Shown: in pieces, positions 33,804 through 43,542 of the stretch
Layout: every line of letters begins with the position of its first letter
Position numbering within the stretch: the stretch's first letter is position 1
Source: Rhizobium sp. AC27/96
GTDB lineage: Bacteria; Pseudomonadota; Alphaproteobacteria; Rhizobiales; Rhizobiaceae
DNA: 64,000 bases
Assembly: GCF_001692325.1 (NCBI RefSeq)
Contig: NZ_LXKN01000001.1
Location: 682,001 to 746,000 of the forward strand
Direction: 5' to 3'
Program-made: the position numbers and the translations under genes
Notes under the pieces: model-generated
Databases searched by the model: none
Told to the model about the DNA's origin: nothing
What the model saw: only the letters and a program-made list of their open reading frames with translations

Positions 33804-34337
33804 ATGTCTCGTATCGGTAAGAAGCCCGTTCAGGTGCCTGCAGGGATCACGGCCTCGGTTGATGGCCAAAAAGTGACTGCCAAGGGCCCTAAGGGCGAGC
33901 TGTTTTTCATCGCTAACGATGAAATCGGTCTCAAGCTTGAAAATAATGCAATCGTCGTAACGCCGCTTAACGACTCCAAGGACGCTCGCTCGAAGTGGGG
34001 CATGTCCCGCACGATGGTCGAGAACATCCTGAAGGGTGTTAAGGAAGGCTACGAGCGCAAGCTCGAAATCAACGGCGTCGGCTACCGTGCCGCTCTGCAG
34101 GGCAAGAACCTGCAGCTCGCGCTCGGCTTCAGCCACGACGTGATTTACGTGCCGCCGGAAGGCATCACGATTGCTGTGCCGAAGCCGACGGAAATCGTCG
34201 TCACCGGCATCAACAAGCAGCAGGTCGGCCAGGTTGCCGCTGAAATCCGCGAATATCGCGGTCCTGAGCCCTACAAGGGCAAGGGCGTTAAGTATGCCGG
34301 CGAGCGGATCGTCCGCAAAGAAGGCAAGAAGAAGTAA
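33804..34337 (+). CDS. rplF: 50S ribosomal protein L6
   Basis: A 177-aa L6 near the factor-binding site, made of two related domains. Blocks [20 protein letters not shown] and the C-terminal [20 protein letters not shown] are typical. rplR follows after 12 nt. Confidence 0.98.
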   Translation: MSRIGKKPVQVPAGITASVDGQKVTAKGPKGELFFIANDEIGLKLENNAIVVTPLNDSKDARSKWGMSRTMVENILKGVKEGYERKLEINGVGYRAALQGKNLQLALGFSHDVIYVPPEGITIAVPKPTEIVVTGINKQQVGQVAAEIREYRGPEPYKGKGVKYAGERIVRKEGKKK

Positions 34338-34349
34338 GGATCACGCGAA

Positions 34350-34712
34350 ATGGCTAGCAGGAAAGAAGCACTTGCACGTCGTGCCAACCGCGTGCGTCGT
34401 CAAATCAAGGCGGTGGCCAATGGCCGTCCGCGCCTGTCGGTTCATCGCTCGTCGAAGAACATCTACGTTCAGGTCATCGATGATGTGGCCGGCAAGACGC
34501 TTGCGTCTGCCTCCACCCTCGATAAGGATCTGCGCGGTTCTCTGAAGACCGGTGCCGATACCGCCGCCGCAGCCCTCGTTGGCAAGCTCGTAGCCGAGCG
34601 TGCCTCCAAGGCAGGCGTCAAGGAAGTCGTGTTCGATCGCGGCGCCTTCATCTACCACGGCCGCATCAAGGCCCTGGCTGAAGCAGCCCGCGAAGGCGGT
34701 CTGTCCTTCTGA
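34350..34712 (+). CDS. rplR: 50S ribosomal protein L18
   Basis: A 120-aa L18 that binds 5S rRNA with L5. Blocks [20 protein letters not shown] and the C-terminal [20 protein letters not shown] are typical. A 130-nt gap containing a TTTCCCC-GCAA-GGGGA hairpin separates it from rpsE. Confidence 0.97.
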   Translation: MASRKEALARRANRVRRQIKAVANGRPRLSVHRSSKNIYVQVIDDVAGKTLASASTLDKDLRGSLKTGADTAAAALVGKLVAERASKAGVKEVVFDRGAFIYHGRIKALAEAAREGGLSF

Positions 34713-34842
34713 TCAAGTTTCCGGTCGGCAGCTTTCAAGCGCCGGCCGGATGTTCACCGGACCGCACGTTTCCCCGCAAGGGGAGGGCATGCGGTCTTTG
34801 TTGTTTGCCGATTGCACCCGGAAAAGAAAAAGGAAGAGGACA

Positions 34843-35412
34843 ATGGCACAGGAAAAGAGGGGCTCGCGGGATGACCGTCAGAGCCGTGAAGAGCGCGATA
34901 GCGAATTCGTCGACAAGCTGGTCGCGATTAACCGCGTCGCCAAGGTCGTAAAGGGTGGCCGCCGTTTCGGTTTCGCCGCTCTCGTCGTCGTCGGTGACCA
35001 GAAGGGCCGCGTTGGCTTCGGTCACGGCAAGGCACGCGAAGTGCCGGAAGCGATCCGCAAGGCTACCGAAAGCGCCAAGCGCGACATGATCTTCGTACCG
35101 CTGCGCGACGGCCGTACGCTGCACCATGACGTTCATGGCCGTCACGGCGCCGGCAAGGTTCTGCTGCGCTCGGCCAAGGTCGGTACCGGTATCATCGCCG
35201 GCGGCCCGATGCGTGCCGTTTTCGAAACGCTCGGCGTTCATGACGTCGTTGCCAAGTCGACCGGTTCGTCGAACCCGTACAACATGGTTCGCGCCACGTT
35301 CGACGCCCTGAAGCACCAGGTTCACCCGAAGGACATCGCAGCTCAGCGTGGCATCAAGTATGCTACCCTGCAGGCTCGTCGTACCGCTTCGGGCAACGCT
35401 ACCGAAGAATAA
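34843..35412 (+). CDS. rpsE: 30S ribosomal protein S5
   Basis: A 189-aa S5 that shapes decoding accuracy and the mRNA entry channel. The N-terminal dsRNA-like domain contains [20 protein letters not shown] and the C-terminal domain [31 protein letters not shown] precedes the ATG at 34843; the frame's long upstream extension lies in the gap after rplR and is not conserved. Confidence 0.98.
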   Translation: MAQEKRGSRDDRQSREERDSEFVDKLVAINRVAKVVKGGRRFGFAALVVVGDQKGRVGFGHGKAREVPEAIRKATESAKRDMIFVPLRDGRTLHHDVHGRHGAGKVLLRSAKVGTGIIAGGPMRAVFETLGVHDVVAKSTGSSNPYNMVRATFDALKHQVHPKDIAAQRGIKYATLQARRTASGNATEE

Positions 35413-35425
35413 GGGAGTTTGACCT

Positions 35426-35638
35426 ATGGCCAAGACGACCAAGAAGGCTGAAGCCAAGGCGACCGTTACGGTCGAGCAGATTGGCAGCCCGATCCGCCGT
35501 CCGGACGTTCAGCAGAAGACGCTGATCGGTCTCGGACTGAACAAGATGCACCGTCGCCGCACGCTGGAAGATACCCCGGCTGTTCGTGGCATGATCCGTG
35601 CTGTCCAGCATCTCGTTCGCGTTGTCGACGAGAAGTGA
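35426..35638 (+). CDS. rpmD: 50S ribosomal protein L30
   Basis: A 70-aa L30 with a short Lys/Ala-rich N-terminal extension ([11 protein letters not shown]) before the core domain ([20 protein letters not shown] and [20 protein letters not shown]). GGGAGTTTGACCT precedes the ATG. rplO begins 17 nt later. Confidence 0.97.
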   Translation: MAKTTKKAEAKATVTVEQIGSPIRRPDVQQKTLIGLGLNKMHRRRTLEDTPAVRGMIRAVQHLVRVVDEK

Positions 35639-35655
35639 GCCGGAGGTAAATCGCT

Positions 35656-36141
35656 ATGAAATTGAATGACATCAAGGATAACGAAGGCTCTACCCACAGC
35701 CGCAAGCGCCTCGGCCGCGGCATCGGCTCCGGCTCCGGCAAGACCGGTGGTCGTGGTGTAAAGGGTCAGAAGTCCCGCTCGGGTGTTGCCATCAACGGCT
35801 TCGAAGGTGGTCAGATGCCCATCTATCGTCGCCTGCCGAAGCGTGGCTTCAACAACATCTTCGCCGCCGATTATGTTGTCGTATCGCTGGCTCGCATCCA
35901 GGCTGCCGTCGATGCCGGCAAGCTCGATGCGAAGAAGACCGTTGATGCAGCAGCTCTCAAGGCTGCCGGCGTCATCCGCCGCGTCAAGGACGGCGTTCGG
36001 GTTCTCTCGGACGGCGAACTGAAGGCGAAGATCACGCTTGAAGTTGCAGGCGCTTCCAAGCCGGCGGTCGAAAAGATCGAAAAGGCTGGCGGCTCCATCA
36101 AGCTGCTGGCTGCGGTCGCAGAAGCTTCTGCCGCAGAATAA
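35656..36141 (+). CDS. rplO: 50S ribosomal protein L15
   Basis: A 161-aa L15, a late 50S assembly protein. The Gly-rich N-terminal extension [20 protein letters not shown] and the [19 protein letters not shown] block are diagnostic. It is followed by a terminator-like hairpin (36152-36184) before secY. Confidence 0.98.
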   Translation: MKLNDIKDNEGSTHSRKRLGRGIGSGSGKTGGRGVKGQKSRSGVAINGFEGGQMPIYRRLPKRGFNNIFAADYVVVSLARIQAAVDAGKLDAKKTVDAAALKAAGVIRRVKDGVRVLSDGELKAKITLEVAGASKPAVEKIEKAGGSIKLLAAVAEASAAE

Positions 36142-36151
36142 TCTTATCAAT

Positions 36152-36184
36152 AATCGCCCGGGGTGCTTCACTTCGGGCGATTTT
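36152..36184 (+). terminator. Terminator-like hairpin between rplO and secY
   Basis: AATCGCCCG (36152-36160) pairs perfectly with CGGGCGATT (36174-36182) across a 13-nt loop and runs into TTTT. It could attenuate transcription into secY-adk-alpha. Confidence 0.6.
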
Positions 36185-36364
36185 GCTCCCATATGTGAGC
36201 CTCACGAATCTGAACGATGCGGCAGTGTCTTTCCGGTTAATAACGGGAACCAAGGGTGAGGCGTCCGATTGCACCGCAATCCGTCCAAACCCGGCTTTTG
36301 AACAATTTACATACTGATTCCGGACCCGGCCGATTATGCCGGAATTGGTAGTGCGGAGATTTGC

Positions 36365-37705
36365 ATGGCTTCTGCAGCGGAACAACTGGCGTCCAATCTC
36401 AATTTCTCGACTTTCGCCAAGGCTGAGGATCTCAAGAAGCGCTTGTGGTTTACGCTCGGCGCTCTCCTCGTCTACCGGCTTGGTACCCACATTCCGCTTC
36501 CTGGCCTCAATCCTGCTGCCTATGCGCAGGCATTCCAGAATCAGTCTGGCGGTATTCTCGGCCTCTTCAACATGTTCTCGGGCGGCGCTGTTCAGCGCAT
36601 GGCGATCTTCGCGCTCGGCATCATGCCTTATATTTCCGCCTCGATCATCGTTCAGCTCATGACCTCGGTCGTGCCTTCGCTTGAGAATCTCAAGAAGGAA
36701 GGTGAGCAGGGCCGCAAGATCATCAACCAGTACACTCGCTACGGCACGGTGCTGCTCGGCGCATTGCAGGCTTACGGCATTGCGATCGGCCTTGAGCATG
36801 GCAATGGTGTCGTGATCGATCCAGGCTGGTTCTTCCGCATTTCCACGGTCATAACGCTGCTCGGCGGCACTATGTTCCTGATGTGGCTCGGCGAACAGGT
36901 AACCTCGCGCGGTATCGGCAACGGTATCTCGCTTATCATCTTCGCCGGCATCGCTGCTGGTCTGCCGACGGCACTTGCAGGCACGCTCGAGCTGGGCCGT
37001 ACAGGTGCTCTGTCCACAGGTCTCATTCTGGCTGTTCTGGTCGTCGCTGTCCTGGTCATCGCGCTCATCGTTTTCGTCGAACGTGCGCAGCGCCGCCTGC
37101 TGATCCAGTATCCGAAGCGCCAGGTCGGCACCCGTATGTTCCAGGGCGATACGTCGCACCTGCCGTTGAAGCTCAACACTTCGGGCGTCATTCCGGCCAT
37201 CTTTGCATCCTCGCTGCTGCTGCTGCCGGCAACCGTCGCGGGCCTCGGCAACAACACGGCGCTGCCAAGCTGGGTAACGTCGATCGTTGCGGCTCTTGGT
37301 CACGGCCAGCCCGTCTACATGGTGCTGTACGGTGCGCTGATTGCCTTCTTCGCCTTCTTCTACACGGCGCTGGTCTTCAATCCGAAGGACACGGCCGACA
37401 ATCTGAAGAAGCATGGCGGCTTTATTCCGGGCATCCGTCCGGGCGAACGCACCGCCGAATATATCGACTACGTGCTGACCCGCATCACGGTCATCGGCGC
37501 GATCTACCTCGTCTTCGTCTGCATCCTGCCCGAAATTCTCGTGTCCCAGACCGGTATTCCGCTGTCGCTGGGTGGCACTTCTCTTCTGATCGTGGTTAGC
37601 GTAACGCTGGATACGGTGGCACAGATTCAGGGTCACTTGATCGCGCAGCAATATGAAGGCCTGATCAAGAAATCGAAGTTGCGTGGAGGAAAGAGGGGGC
37701 GATGA
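36365..37705 (+). CDS. secY: Preprotein translocase subunit SecY
   Basis: A 446-aa, ten-helix inner-membrane channel protein that forms SecYEG with SecE (8905). Conserved features are the plug region after TM1 ([20 protein letters not shown]), [15 protein letters not shown] in TM2 and the cytoplasmic loop [20 protein letters not shown], which contacts SecA and the ribosome. GGAGATTTGC supports the ATG at 36365. It overlaps adk by four bases (ATGA). Confidence 0.98.
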   Translation: MASAAEQLASNLNFSTFAKAEDLKKRLWFTLGALLVYRLGTHIPLPGLNPAAYAQAFQNQSGGILGLFNMFSGGAVQRMAIFALGIMPYISASIIVQLMTSVVPSLENLKKEGEQGRKIINQYTRYGTVLLGALQAYGIAIGLEHGNGVVIDPGWFFRISTVITLLGGTMFLMWLGEQVTSRGIGNGISLIIFAGIAAGLPTALAGTLELGRTGALSTGLILAVLVVAVLVIALIVFVERAQRRLLIQYPKRQVGTRMFQGDTSHLPLKLNTSGVIPAIFASSLLLLPATVAGLGNNTALPSWVTSIVAALGHGQPVYMVLYGALIAFFAFFYTALVFNPKDTADNLKKHGGFIPGIRPGERTAEYIDYVLTRITVIGAIYLVFVCILPEILVSQTGIPLSLGGTSLLIVVSVTLDTVAQIQGHLIAQQYEGLIKKSKLRGGKRGR

Positions 37706-38355
37706 GACTCATACTTTTAGGGCCGCCGGGAGCAGGTAAGGGGACCCAGGCCCAGCGTATCGTGGAAAAGCACGGCATTCCGCAGCTTTCCACCGGCGAT
37801 ATGCTGAGAGCTGCGGTGGCGGCCGAGACTGAAGTTGGCAAGCGCGCCAAGGCTGTCATGGACGCCGGCAAGCTTGTTTCGGATGAGATCGTCAACGCTA
37901 TTGTTTCGGAGCGAATCGACCAGCCGGATTGCGCCAGGGGCTTCATCCTTGACGGCTTTCCCCGCACTCTGGTGCAGGCCGATGCGACCGAGCAGATGCT
38001 GAAGGCCAAGGGCCTGGAGCTTTCTGTTGTCATCGAGCTGAAGGTCGATGACGGGGAACTGATTCGCCGCGTCTCGGGGCGTTACTCCTGTTCGAACTGC
38101 GGTAGCGTCTATCACGATACCGATAAGGTTCCGGCAACGGCCGGTGTCTGCGACAAGTGCGGCTCGACCCACTTCAAGCGTCGCCCGGATGACAATGCCG
38201 AAACGATGGCGACGCGCCTCCAGGTCTACTACAAGGAGACCTCGCCGCTGATCGGTTACTACTATGCCAAGGGCAAGTTGCAGAGCATCGACGGCATGGC
38301 CGATATCGAGCATGTGACGGATAGCATCGAAGGTATCCTGGCTAAGCTTGGATAG
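37702..38355 (+). CDS. adk: Adenylate kinase, zinc-lid form
   Basis: A 217-aa long-form adenylate kinase that interconverts ATP + AMP and 2 ADP. The P-loop GPPGAGKGT is at 7-15, the AMP-binding DGFPRT at 84-89. The lid carries four cysteines (C130, C133, C150, C153) in the spacing of zinc-binding adenylate kinases, which is common in alphaproteobacteria but absent in E. coli. Coupled to secY through ATGA overlap. Confidence 0.97.
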   Translation: MRLILLGPPGAGKGTQAQRIVEKHGIPQLSTGDMLRAAVAAETEVGKRAKAVMDAGKLVSDEIVNAIVSERIDQPDCARGFILDGFPRTLVQADATEQMLKAKGLELSVVIELKVDDGELIRRVSGRYSCSNCGSVYHDTDKVPATAGVCDKCGSTHFKRRPDDNAETMATRLQVYYKETSPLIGYYYAKGKLQSIDGMADIEHVTDSIEGILAKLG

Positions 38356-38568
38356 CCTAAAATAAACTTGCCGAAGCGGTTGCTTTTTTGCGCTGATTCC
38401 GCTAAACACCGCGCCAACTCGCGACATGCTATGCGATCGGCGCGGATTTCCAACGGGGAGTCCGGGTACGGTCGTTTTGACATGTTGCGGACTCACAACG
38501 AACAAGCAGCTCCCGGGCTGCATAACAAGGCCCTTTGCTTAGGCAAAAGGAATGCAAGGAGAACAGGC

Positions 38569-38937
38569 GTGGCTCGTATCGCTGGCGTCAACATCCCGAC
38601 TGCAAAGCGCGTAGTTATTGCGCTTCGTTACATTCACGGGATCGGACCTAAGTTTGCACAGGAAATCTGCGAGAAGGTCGGTATTCCGGCTGAGCGTCGC
38701 GTCAACCAGTTGACCGATGCTGAAGTTCTGCAGATCCGCGAAACCATCGACCGTGACTATCAGGTCGAAGGTGATCTGCGTCGCGATACCGCGATGAACA
38801 TTAAGCGTCTGATGGACCTGGGCAGCTACCGCGGCCTGCGTCATCGTCGCGGCCTGCCGGTTCGCGGCCAGCGCACCCACACCAATGCTCGTACCCGCAA
38901 GGGCCCGGCAAAGGCGATCGCTGGTAAGAAGAAGTAA
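38569..38937 (+). CDS. rpsM: 30S ribosomal protein S13
   Basis: A 122-aa S13 in the 30S head, bridging to L5. Blocks [20 protein letters not shown] and the C-terminal [20 protein letters not shown] are diagnostic. It starts with GTG at 38569 after AAGGAGAACAGGC; the frame is open upstream to 38368 but that part is not conserved. The 213-nt gap after adk could hold an alpha-operon promoter (TTGACA at 38477 lacks a good -10 box). rpmJ is not present here. Confidence 0.97.
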   Translation: MARIAGVNIPTAKRVVIALRYIHGIGPKFAQEICEKVGIPAERRVNQLTDAEVLQIRETIDRDYQVEGDLRRDTAMNIKRLMDLGSYRGLRHRRGLPVRGQRTHTNARTRKGPAKAIAGKKK

Positions 38938-38958
38938 TTTCCGGGCAACCGGATTTGG

Positions 38959-38985
38959 GAGGCTGGCGGTCCGCCGGCCTCTTTT
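38959..38985 (+). terminator. Terminator-like hairpin between rpsM and rpsK
   Basis: GAGGCTGGC pairs with GCCGGCCTC (one wobble) around GGTCC and is followed by TTTT. This is an intrinsic-terminator shape inside the alpha operon, upstream of rpsK-rpoA-rplQ. Confidence 0.6.
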
Positions 38986-39068
38986 GAGTTTGAAGCGGTG
39001 CCCTCCGGGTATCGCTTCGGTGTAGCCGCTGGCATTACGGCGGTGCAGAGATCCAAGAAAGGACTAAC

Positions 39069-39458
39069 ATGGCCAAGGAAGCCGTACGCGTTCGTCGTCG
39101 CGAGCGTAAAAATATCACGTCGGGCGTCGCACACGTCAACTCGACCTTCAACAACACGATGATCACCATCACCGACGCACAGGGCAACGCTATTGCCTGG
39201 TCGTCCGCTGGTGCCAAGGGCTTCAAGGGTTCGCGCAAGTCGACCCCGTTCGCTGCCCAGATCGCTGCTGAAGACTGCGCCAAGAAGGCTCAGGAGCACG
39301 GCATGAAGTCGCTGGAAGTTGAAGTTTGCGGTCCGGGCTCTGGTCGTGAATCTGCTCTGCGCGCGCTCCAGGCTGCCGGTTTCATGATCACGTCCATCCG
39401 CGACGTGACCCCGATCCCGCACAATGGTTGCCGCCCGCGCAAGAAGCGTCGCGTCTGA
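39069..39458 (+). CDS. rpsK: 30S ribosomal protein S11
   Basis: A 129-aa S11 on the 30S platform. Blocks [40 protein letters not shown] and the C-terminal [18 protein letters not shown] are diagnostic. AAAGGACTAAC precedes the ATG. Confidence 0.98.
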   Translation: MAKEAVRVRRRERKNITSGVAHVNSTFNNTMITITDAQGNAIAWSSAGAKGFKGSRKSTPFAAQIAAEDCAKKAQEHGMKSLEVEVCGPGSGRESALRALQAAGFMITSIRDVTPIPHNGCRPRKKRRV

Positions 39459-39561
39459 TCATCGCCACTCTCGACACTGGCCGGGGCAGATGCGCCCGGC
39501 TTGGTGTTTCTCAAGCTCGGTTGCCACGATTGGATGGTGGCAACGAACGGAAGGCAAAAAC

Positions 39562-40572
39562 ATGATTCAGAAAAACTGGCAGGAACTGATCAAGCCCAAC
39601 AAGGTCGAGTTCACCTCGAGCGGCCGTACCAAGGCAACGCTCGTGGCCGAACCGCTGGAGCGTGGCTTCGGTCTCACCCTCGGCAACGCGCTGCGTCGCG
39701 TTCTGCTGTCTTCTCTGCGTGGCGCCGCTGTGACGGCCGTGCAGATCGACGGCGTGCTGCATGAGTTCTCCTCTATCCCGGGCGTCCGGGAAGACGTGAC
39801 GGACATCGTGCTGAACATCAAGGAAATCGCCATCAAGATGGATGGCGATGATGCCAAGCGCATGGTCGTGCGCAAGCAGGGCCCAGGCGTAGTAACGGCT
39901 GGCGACATTCAGACGGTCGGCGATATCGAAATCCTCAACCCCGAGCATGTGATCTGCACGCTCGACGAGGGCGCCGAAATCCGTATGGAATTCACCGTCA
40001 ACAACGGCAAGGGCTATGTCCCGGCCGAGCGTAATCGTGCGGAAGATGCTCCGATCGGTCTCATCCCGGTCGACAGCCTCTATTCGCCGGTCAAGAAGGT
40101 GTCCTACAAGGTTGAAAATACCCGTGAAGGACAGGTTCTCGACTACGACAAGCTGAGCATGTCGCTGGAAACCGATGGTTCTATCAGCGGTGAAGATGCA
40201 GTCGCTTTCGCGGCGCGCATCCTGCAGGATCAGCTTGGCGTGTTCGTCAACTTCGACGAGCCGCAGAAGGAAACCGAAGAGGAAGCAGTTACAGAACTCG
40301 CTTTCAACCCGGCTCTCCTCAAGAAGGTGGACGAACTGGAACTGTCTGTTCGCTCGGCAAACTGCCTGAAGAACGACAACATCGTCTACATCGGCGACCT
40401 CATTCAGAAGACCGAAGCAGAAATGCTCCGCACGCCGAATTTTGGTCGCAAGTCGCTGAACGAAATCAAGGAAGTTCTCGCTTCCATGGGCCTGCACCTC
40501 GGCATGGAAGTGCCGGCATGGCCGCCTGAGAACATCGAAGATCTCGCCAAGCGATACGAAGACCAATACTAA
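39562..40572 (+). CDS. rpoA: RNA polymerase alpha subunit
   Basis: A 336-aa alpha subunit. The N-terminal assembly domain (1-235) contains [20 protein letters not shown], and the C-terminal domain (about 255-336) holds [16 protein letters not shown] and [20 protein letters not shown], the surface for UP elements and activators. The ATG at 39562 after GGAAGGCAAAAAC gives the canonical start; the upstream frame is not conserved. Confidence 0.99.
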   Translation: MIQKNWQELIKPNKVEFTSSGRTKATLVAEPLERGFGLTLGNALRRVLLSSLRGAAVTAVQIDGVLHEFSSIPGVREDVTDIVLNIKEIAIKMDGDDAKRMVVRKQGPGVVTAGDIQTVGDIEILNPEHVICTLDEGAEIRMEFTVNNGKGYVPAERNRAEDAPIGLIPVDSLYSPVKKVSYKVENTREGQVLDYDKLSMSLETDGSISGEDAVAFAARILQDQLGVFVNFDEPQKETEEEAVTELAFNPALLKKVDELELSVRSANCLKNDNIVYIGDLIQKTEAEMLRTPNFGRKSLNEIKEVLASMGLHLGMEVPAWPPENIEDLAKRYEDQY

Positions 40573-40620
40573 CGTTTCAAACGGCAGGCGAGTGATGCCT
40601 GCAAGTGAAGGAGAATAGCA

Positions 40621-41043
40621 ATGCGCCACGGTAAAGCCGGCCGCAAGCTGAACAGAACCGCTAGCCACCGTAAGGCGATGTTCGCCAACATGGCTGCTTC
40701 GCTCATCACGCATGAGCAGATCGTCACCACGCTCCCGAAGGCGAAGGAAATTCGTCCGATCGTCGAGAAGCTGGTTACCCTCGGCAAGCGCGGCGACCTG
40801 CACGCTCGTCGTCAGGCCATCTCGCAGATCCGCGATGCGGCTGTCGTTTCGAAGCTTTTCGATGCGATCGCAACGCGTTACGCCACCCGCAACGGCGGCT
40901 ACCTGCGTATCATGAAGGCCGGCTTCCGCCAGGGCGACAATGCCGCTCTCGCAGTCGTCGAATTCGTCGATCGTGACACCTCTGCCAAGGGCGCAGCCGA
41001 CAAGGCTCGCGTTGCTGCCGAGGAAGAAGCTGCAGCCGCTTAA
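40621..41043 (+). CDS. rplQ: 50S ribosomal protein L17
   Basis: A 140-aa L17. The N-terminal [20 protein letters not shown] and the [19 protein letters not shown] block are diagnostic; a C-terminal Ala/Glu-rich tail is typical of alphaproteobacteria. AAGGAGAATAGCA precedes the ATG. Last gene of the block, closed by the terminator at 41069. Confidence 0.98.
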   Translation: MRHGKAGRKLNRTASHRKAMFANMAASLITHEQIVTTLPKAKEIRPIVEKLVTLGKRGDLHARRQAISQIRDAAVVSKLFDAIATRYATRNGGYLRIMKAGFRQGDNAALAVVEFVDRDTSAKGAADKARVAAEEEAAAA

Positions 41044-41068
41044 GGCTAGCTTCGGATAAAAGATCCAG

Positions 41069-41095
41069 GGCCGGATGAGCGATCATCCGGCCTTT
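41069..41095 (+). terminator. Terminator after rplQ (first copy of a 24-nt palindrome)
   Basis: GGCCGGATGA pairs perfectly with TCATCCGGCC around GCGA, then TTT. The identical 24 bases recur at 41664-41687. Confidence 0.85.
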
Positions 41096-41205
41096 GGCGT
41101 TTGAGGGTTTGTCGGGGCTGACTTGCTCTTCTGGAGCCGCCATGACCATGAATATGCTGGCTGAGTTGCCTGGCGGCTCATGCTCTTGAGCTATAGGAAC
41201 GACTA

Positions 41206-41622
41206 TTGGACACGCAGCGGCAATTCATACGCAGAAGGGCGATGCTACTTCTGGCCCTGTTCTTGACCATAGCCTGCGGTCTTGCGCTCCGGCGATTTGG
41301 TTATGCCGCCGATCTTCCCTTCACCGTGGTCAAATATGGTGGTTCGATCTTGTGGGGCGCGATGGTCTATTGGCTTCTGGCGACGCTATTCGTCACCGGT
41401 AGGCCTTTCAAAATTGCTTTCGGCGCGCTGATCCTGGCGACGGCCGTCGAATTCTTCAGGCTTTGGCATGCACCTGCACTGGATGCGTTTCGATTGACCA
41501 CCGCCGGCGCCTTGTTGCTCGGAAGAGTGTTCTCGCTCTGGAACATAGTGTCCTATGCCATCGGCATAGCGGCGGCTTTGGCGCTGGATCGCATTCTGTT
41601 GGCGGTAAGGCGCGCCAACTGA
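41206..41622 (+). CDS. DUF2809 family membrane protein
   Basis: A 138-aa integral membrane protein with four predicted helices (about 13-29, 44-63, 68-86 and 113-130). The VVKYGGSILWGAMVYWLLA block, AVEFFRL and the closing GRVFSLWNIVSYAIGI agree with DUF2809, whose function is unknown. TTG start at 41206 after AGGAACGACTA; an ATG at 41242 would begin at the first helix. It is flanked on both sides by copies of the same hairpin, which suggests a single-gene unit. Confidence 0.75.
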   Translation: MDTQRQFIRRRAMLLLALFLTIACGLALRRFGYAADLPFTVVKYGGSILWGAMVYWLLATLFVTGRPFKIAFGALILATAVEFFRLWHAPALDAFRLTTAGALLLGRVFSLWNIVSYAIGIAAALALDRILLAVRRAN

Positions 41623-41663
41623 GATCGCGGTATAGCAGGGCGATCGGATCGCTGTATCATGAA

Positions 41664-41687
41664 GGCCGGATGAGCGATCATCCGGCC
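41664..41687 (+). terminator. Second copy of the rplQ-type hairpin, after the DUF2809 gene
   Basis: Identical to 41069-41092: GGCCGGATGA-GCGA-TCATCCGGCC, here followed by TTCAG. It lies between convergent genes and could act in both directions; the T tract is weak on the plus strand but AAGG precedes it (CCTT on the minus strand). Confidence 0.6.
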
Positions 41688-41729
41688 TTCAGTCGTTTGC
41701 CTATGTGGGTAGCGACGCCAAGCACGGCG

Positions 41730-42248
41730 CTATTTGGCTGCCACGGCGTGCCGGCGCGAAGGCTCCGTTCTGTGAAGATAAACGGCGAAAGTATCCCACG
41801 GCGGCGTGATCGAGAGCTGTGCCAGTAGGCGGCCAATCTCGCCCCGGTGATATCCTCCATGCGTGACGACATGGAGGAGCATCTCCTGCCGCGACATGCA
41901 GCCCCTGTCGCCGTCGGTGAAGACGAACGGCAGGGCTTCGGACAGGAGGTCAGGGGGCAGCGTTTCAAGATATCTGAGATACCATTGATCCGACGCGATC
42001 AACGCGGTGCGGAGCTCCGCCAGTGATGGCGTGTCCGGTGTGTTGTCGGCAGTGAAGCCATGGTCCTGCCCGGTAAGGTGGGCAGCAAATATCCGACCGA
42101 CGACCAGGGAATGGTTCATCAGGCGGATGGATGCATGACGCTCCTTAACATGCCGTACGCCATCGAGGTCGCCTATGCCGTCAAGCAGATCCTTGTTTGC
42201 CCAGGCCTGATAGCTGAAAAGCGTGTGCAGCAACGACTGTTCGCTCAT
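41730..42248 (-). CDS. DinB family protein
   Basis: A 172-aa four-helix-bundle protein of the DinB/YfiT superfamily, metal-binding enzymes that often act in thiol-dependent detoxification. Candidate metal-ligand histidines are in RLMNHSLVVGRIF (about residue 45) and in HVVTHGGYHRGEIGRLL (about 124-140). The ATG at 42248 follows AAAGGGATTTCTC. It is divergent from the TetR gene across a 69-bp region holding a palindromic operator candidate, so the regulator probably controls it. Confidence 0.85.
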   Translation of the reverse strand: MSEQSLLHTLFSYQAWANKDLLDGIGDLDGVRHVKERHASIRLMNHSLVVGRIFAAHLTGQDHGFTADNTPDTPSLAELRTALIASDQWYLRYLETLPPDLLSEALPFVFTDGDRGCMSRQEMLLHVVTHGGYHRGEIGRLLAQLSITPPWDTFAVYLHRTEPSRRHAVAAK

Positions 42249-42273
42249 GAGAAATCCCTTTTTGTTATACCGT

Positions 42274-42300
42274 AAAATGCGAGTAATGTGTTCACATTTT
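42274..42300. promoter_or_regulatory. Candidate TetR operator between dinB-like and tetR-like genes
   Basis: A 27-bp imperfect palindrome with half-sites AAAATGCGAGTA and AAAATGTGAACA in opposite orientation. It sits midway between the two divergent start codons, next to TATAAC (minus strand, 42263-42268), a possible -10 box for the DinB gene. Binding is inference. Confidence 0.5.
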
Positions 42301-42317
42301 CGAGGAGCAGGAAGCGC

Positions 42318-42941
42318 ATGTCTACTCGCATTGGAAAGTCCGGCGCCCCGATGCGAAAGGAGCCGAGCCAGGCGCGTTCGCGCGCGACGGTCGATGCCAT
42401 TCTCGAGGCGGGTGCTCGCATTTTGGGAGATCGCGGATGGGCCGGATTTACGACGAATGCCGTCGCGGCGGTTGCCGGCATCAGCATCGGGTCGCTCTAT
42501 CAATATTTTCCCGACAAGCTTTCCCTGGTCGAGGCCATCCGGCGGCGTCACTTCGATGACGTTCTGGCCGTCATGCGGAAGGCTATGGCCGGAGACTTGC
42601 CGTTGCAGCAGCGCGCAGAGGCTCTCGTTGAGGGCATGATCGATGCCCATAACATCAATCCGGAGCTGCACAGGGTGCTTCTGGACGAAGCGCCCGGGTA
42701 TGATGGCTCACGATTGGCCCATGATGCTTTCTTGGCCGAGTATCAAAGCCACTACAGAGATTTTGTGATCGCGCATCGCAGTGGTCGCAAAGGTCCCGGC
42801 GATGACGTTCTCGCGCAGTTGCTATCGGGCGCTGTCGAGGGCGTGATCCACAGTGCAGCCCGAAAGCGCACGCTCGGTTCGCCGGAGCTGAAAAAGGAAC
42901 TGGCCAGGATGATCTGTTCTTATCTGCGAAACGCTGATTAA
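42318..42941 (+). CDS. TetR/AcrR family transcriptional regulator
   Basis: A 207-aa regulator with an N-terminal helix-turn-helix (RATVDAILEAGARILGDRGW, then VAAVAGISIGSLYQYFPDK, about residues 18-60) and a helical ligand domain. The DNA-binding part matches TetR/AcrR repressors; the ligand is unknown. GAGCAGGAAGCGC supports the ATG at 42318. Divergent from the DinB-family gene, its likely target. Confidence 0.9.
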   Translation: MSTRIGKSGAPMRKEPSQARSRATVDAILEAGARILGDRGWAGFTTNAVAAVAGISIGSLYQYFPDKLSLVEAIRRRHFDDVLAVMRKAMAGDLPLQQRAEALVEGMIDAHNINPELHRVLLDEAPGYDGSRLAHDAFLAEYQSHYRDFVIAHRSGRKGPGDDVLAQLLSGAVEGVIHSAARKRTLGSPELKKELARMICSYLRNAD

Positions 42942-43030
42942 CCCTTCGCGATCGACCCGGTGCTGTTCCGACCATCGTTGGATGCATGGCTGCATTTCGC
43001 TTCTCGGATGGTAATTTGAGTTCATATAGT

Positions 43031-43059
43031 TTGAATCCTAATTAGTTTAGTGCTAATAG
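43031..43059 (+). promoter_or_regulatory. Candidate marR-efflux promoter with palindromic spacer
   Basis: TTGAAT (43031-43036), 17-nt spacer, TAATAG (43054-43059). The spacer holds CTAATTAG (43038-43045), and ATTAG/CTAAT (43041-43045, 43053-43057) form an inverted repeat, so a MarR dimer could occlude polymerase. The predicted start of transcription falls on or next to the ATG at 43066. Confidence 0.55.
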
Positions 43060-43065
43060 ATAATT

Positions 43066-43542
43066 ATGGAATCGCTCAACACTCTTCAACGCATTTTCAC
43101 CGCCAATCTGCTGACCACTGGCCGCCAATGGCGCCGGGTCGTCGATCTGGCACTGAGCTCCTACGGCATCTCGGAGGCCGCGGCAGCACCGCTGCTCTGG
43201 ATCGGCCGTCTGGGCGGAGGTGTCCGACAGGTGGCGATCGCCACCTATGTCGGTATCGAAGGTCCGTCGCTGGTTCGGCTGATCGATCAGCTGGAAAGCA
43301 TGGATCTCGTCATCCGCAAGGATGATCCGACGGATCGCCGCGCCAAGGGTCTTTGGCTGACGCCGGAGGGCGAGAAGCTCGCGTCCCGCATGGAAGACGC
43401 GCTCGACGAACTGCGCGGCAAGATCCTTGCCGATGTCGACAAGGAGGATATCGAAGCTGCCATCCGCGTCCTGAAGGCTTTCGAGGAGTTCGAGACCGTG
43501 AAGACGACCGAAGCGGAGCCGGAGAAGGAGAGCGTTTCATGA
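43066..43542 (+). CDS. MarR family transcriptional regulator, possibly leaderless
   Basis: A 158-aa MarR-type winged helix protein. The recognition region reads VAIATYVGIEGPSLVRLIDQ, and the wing has DPTDRRAKGLWLTPEGEKLA (about 86-105), the classic MarR signature. No Shine-Dalgarno sequence precedes the ATG, and the candidate promoter would start the transcript at the ATG itself. It overlaps the downstream FUSC gene by four bases (ATGA), so it probably controls that efflux operon and itself, with an aromatic compound as a plausible ligand. Confidence 0.9.
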   Translation: MESLNTLQRIFTANLLTTGRQWRRVVDLALSSYGISEAAAAPLLWIGRLGGGVRQVAIATYVGIEGPSLVRLIDQLESMDLVIRKDDPTDRRAKGLWLTPEGEKLASRMEDALDELRGKILADVDKEDIEAAIRVLKAFEEFETVKTTEAEPEKESVS

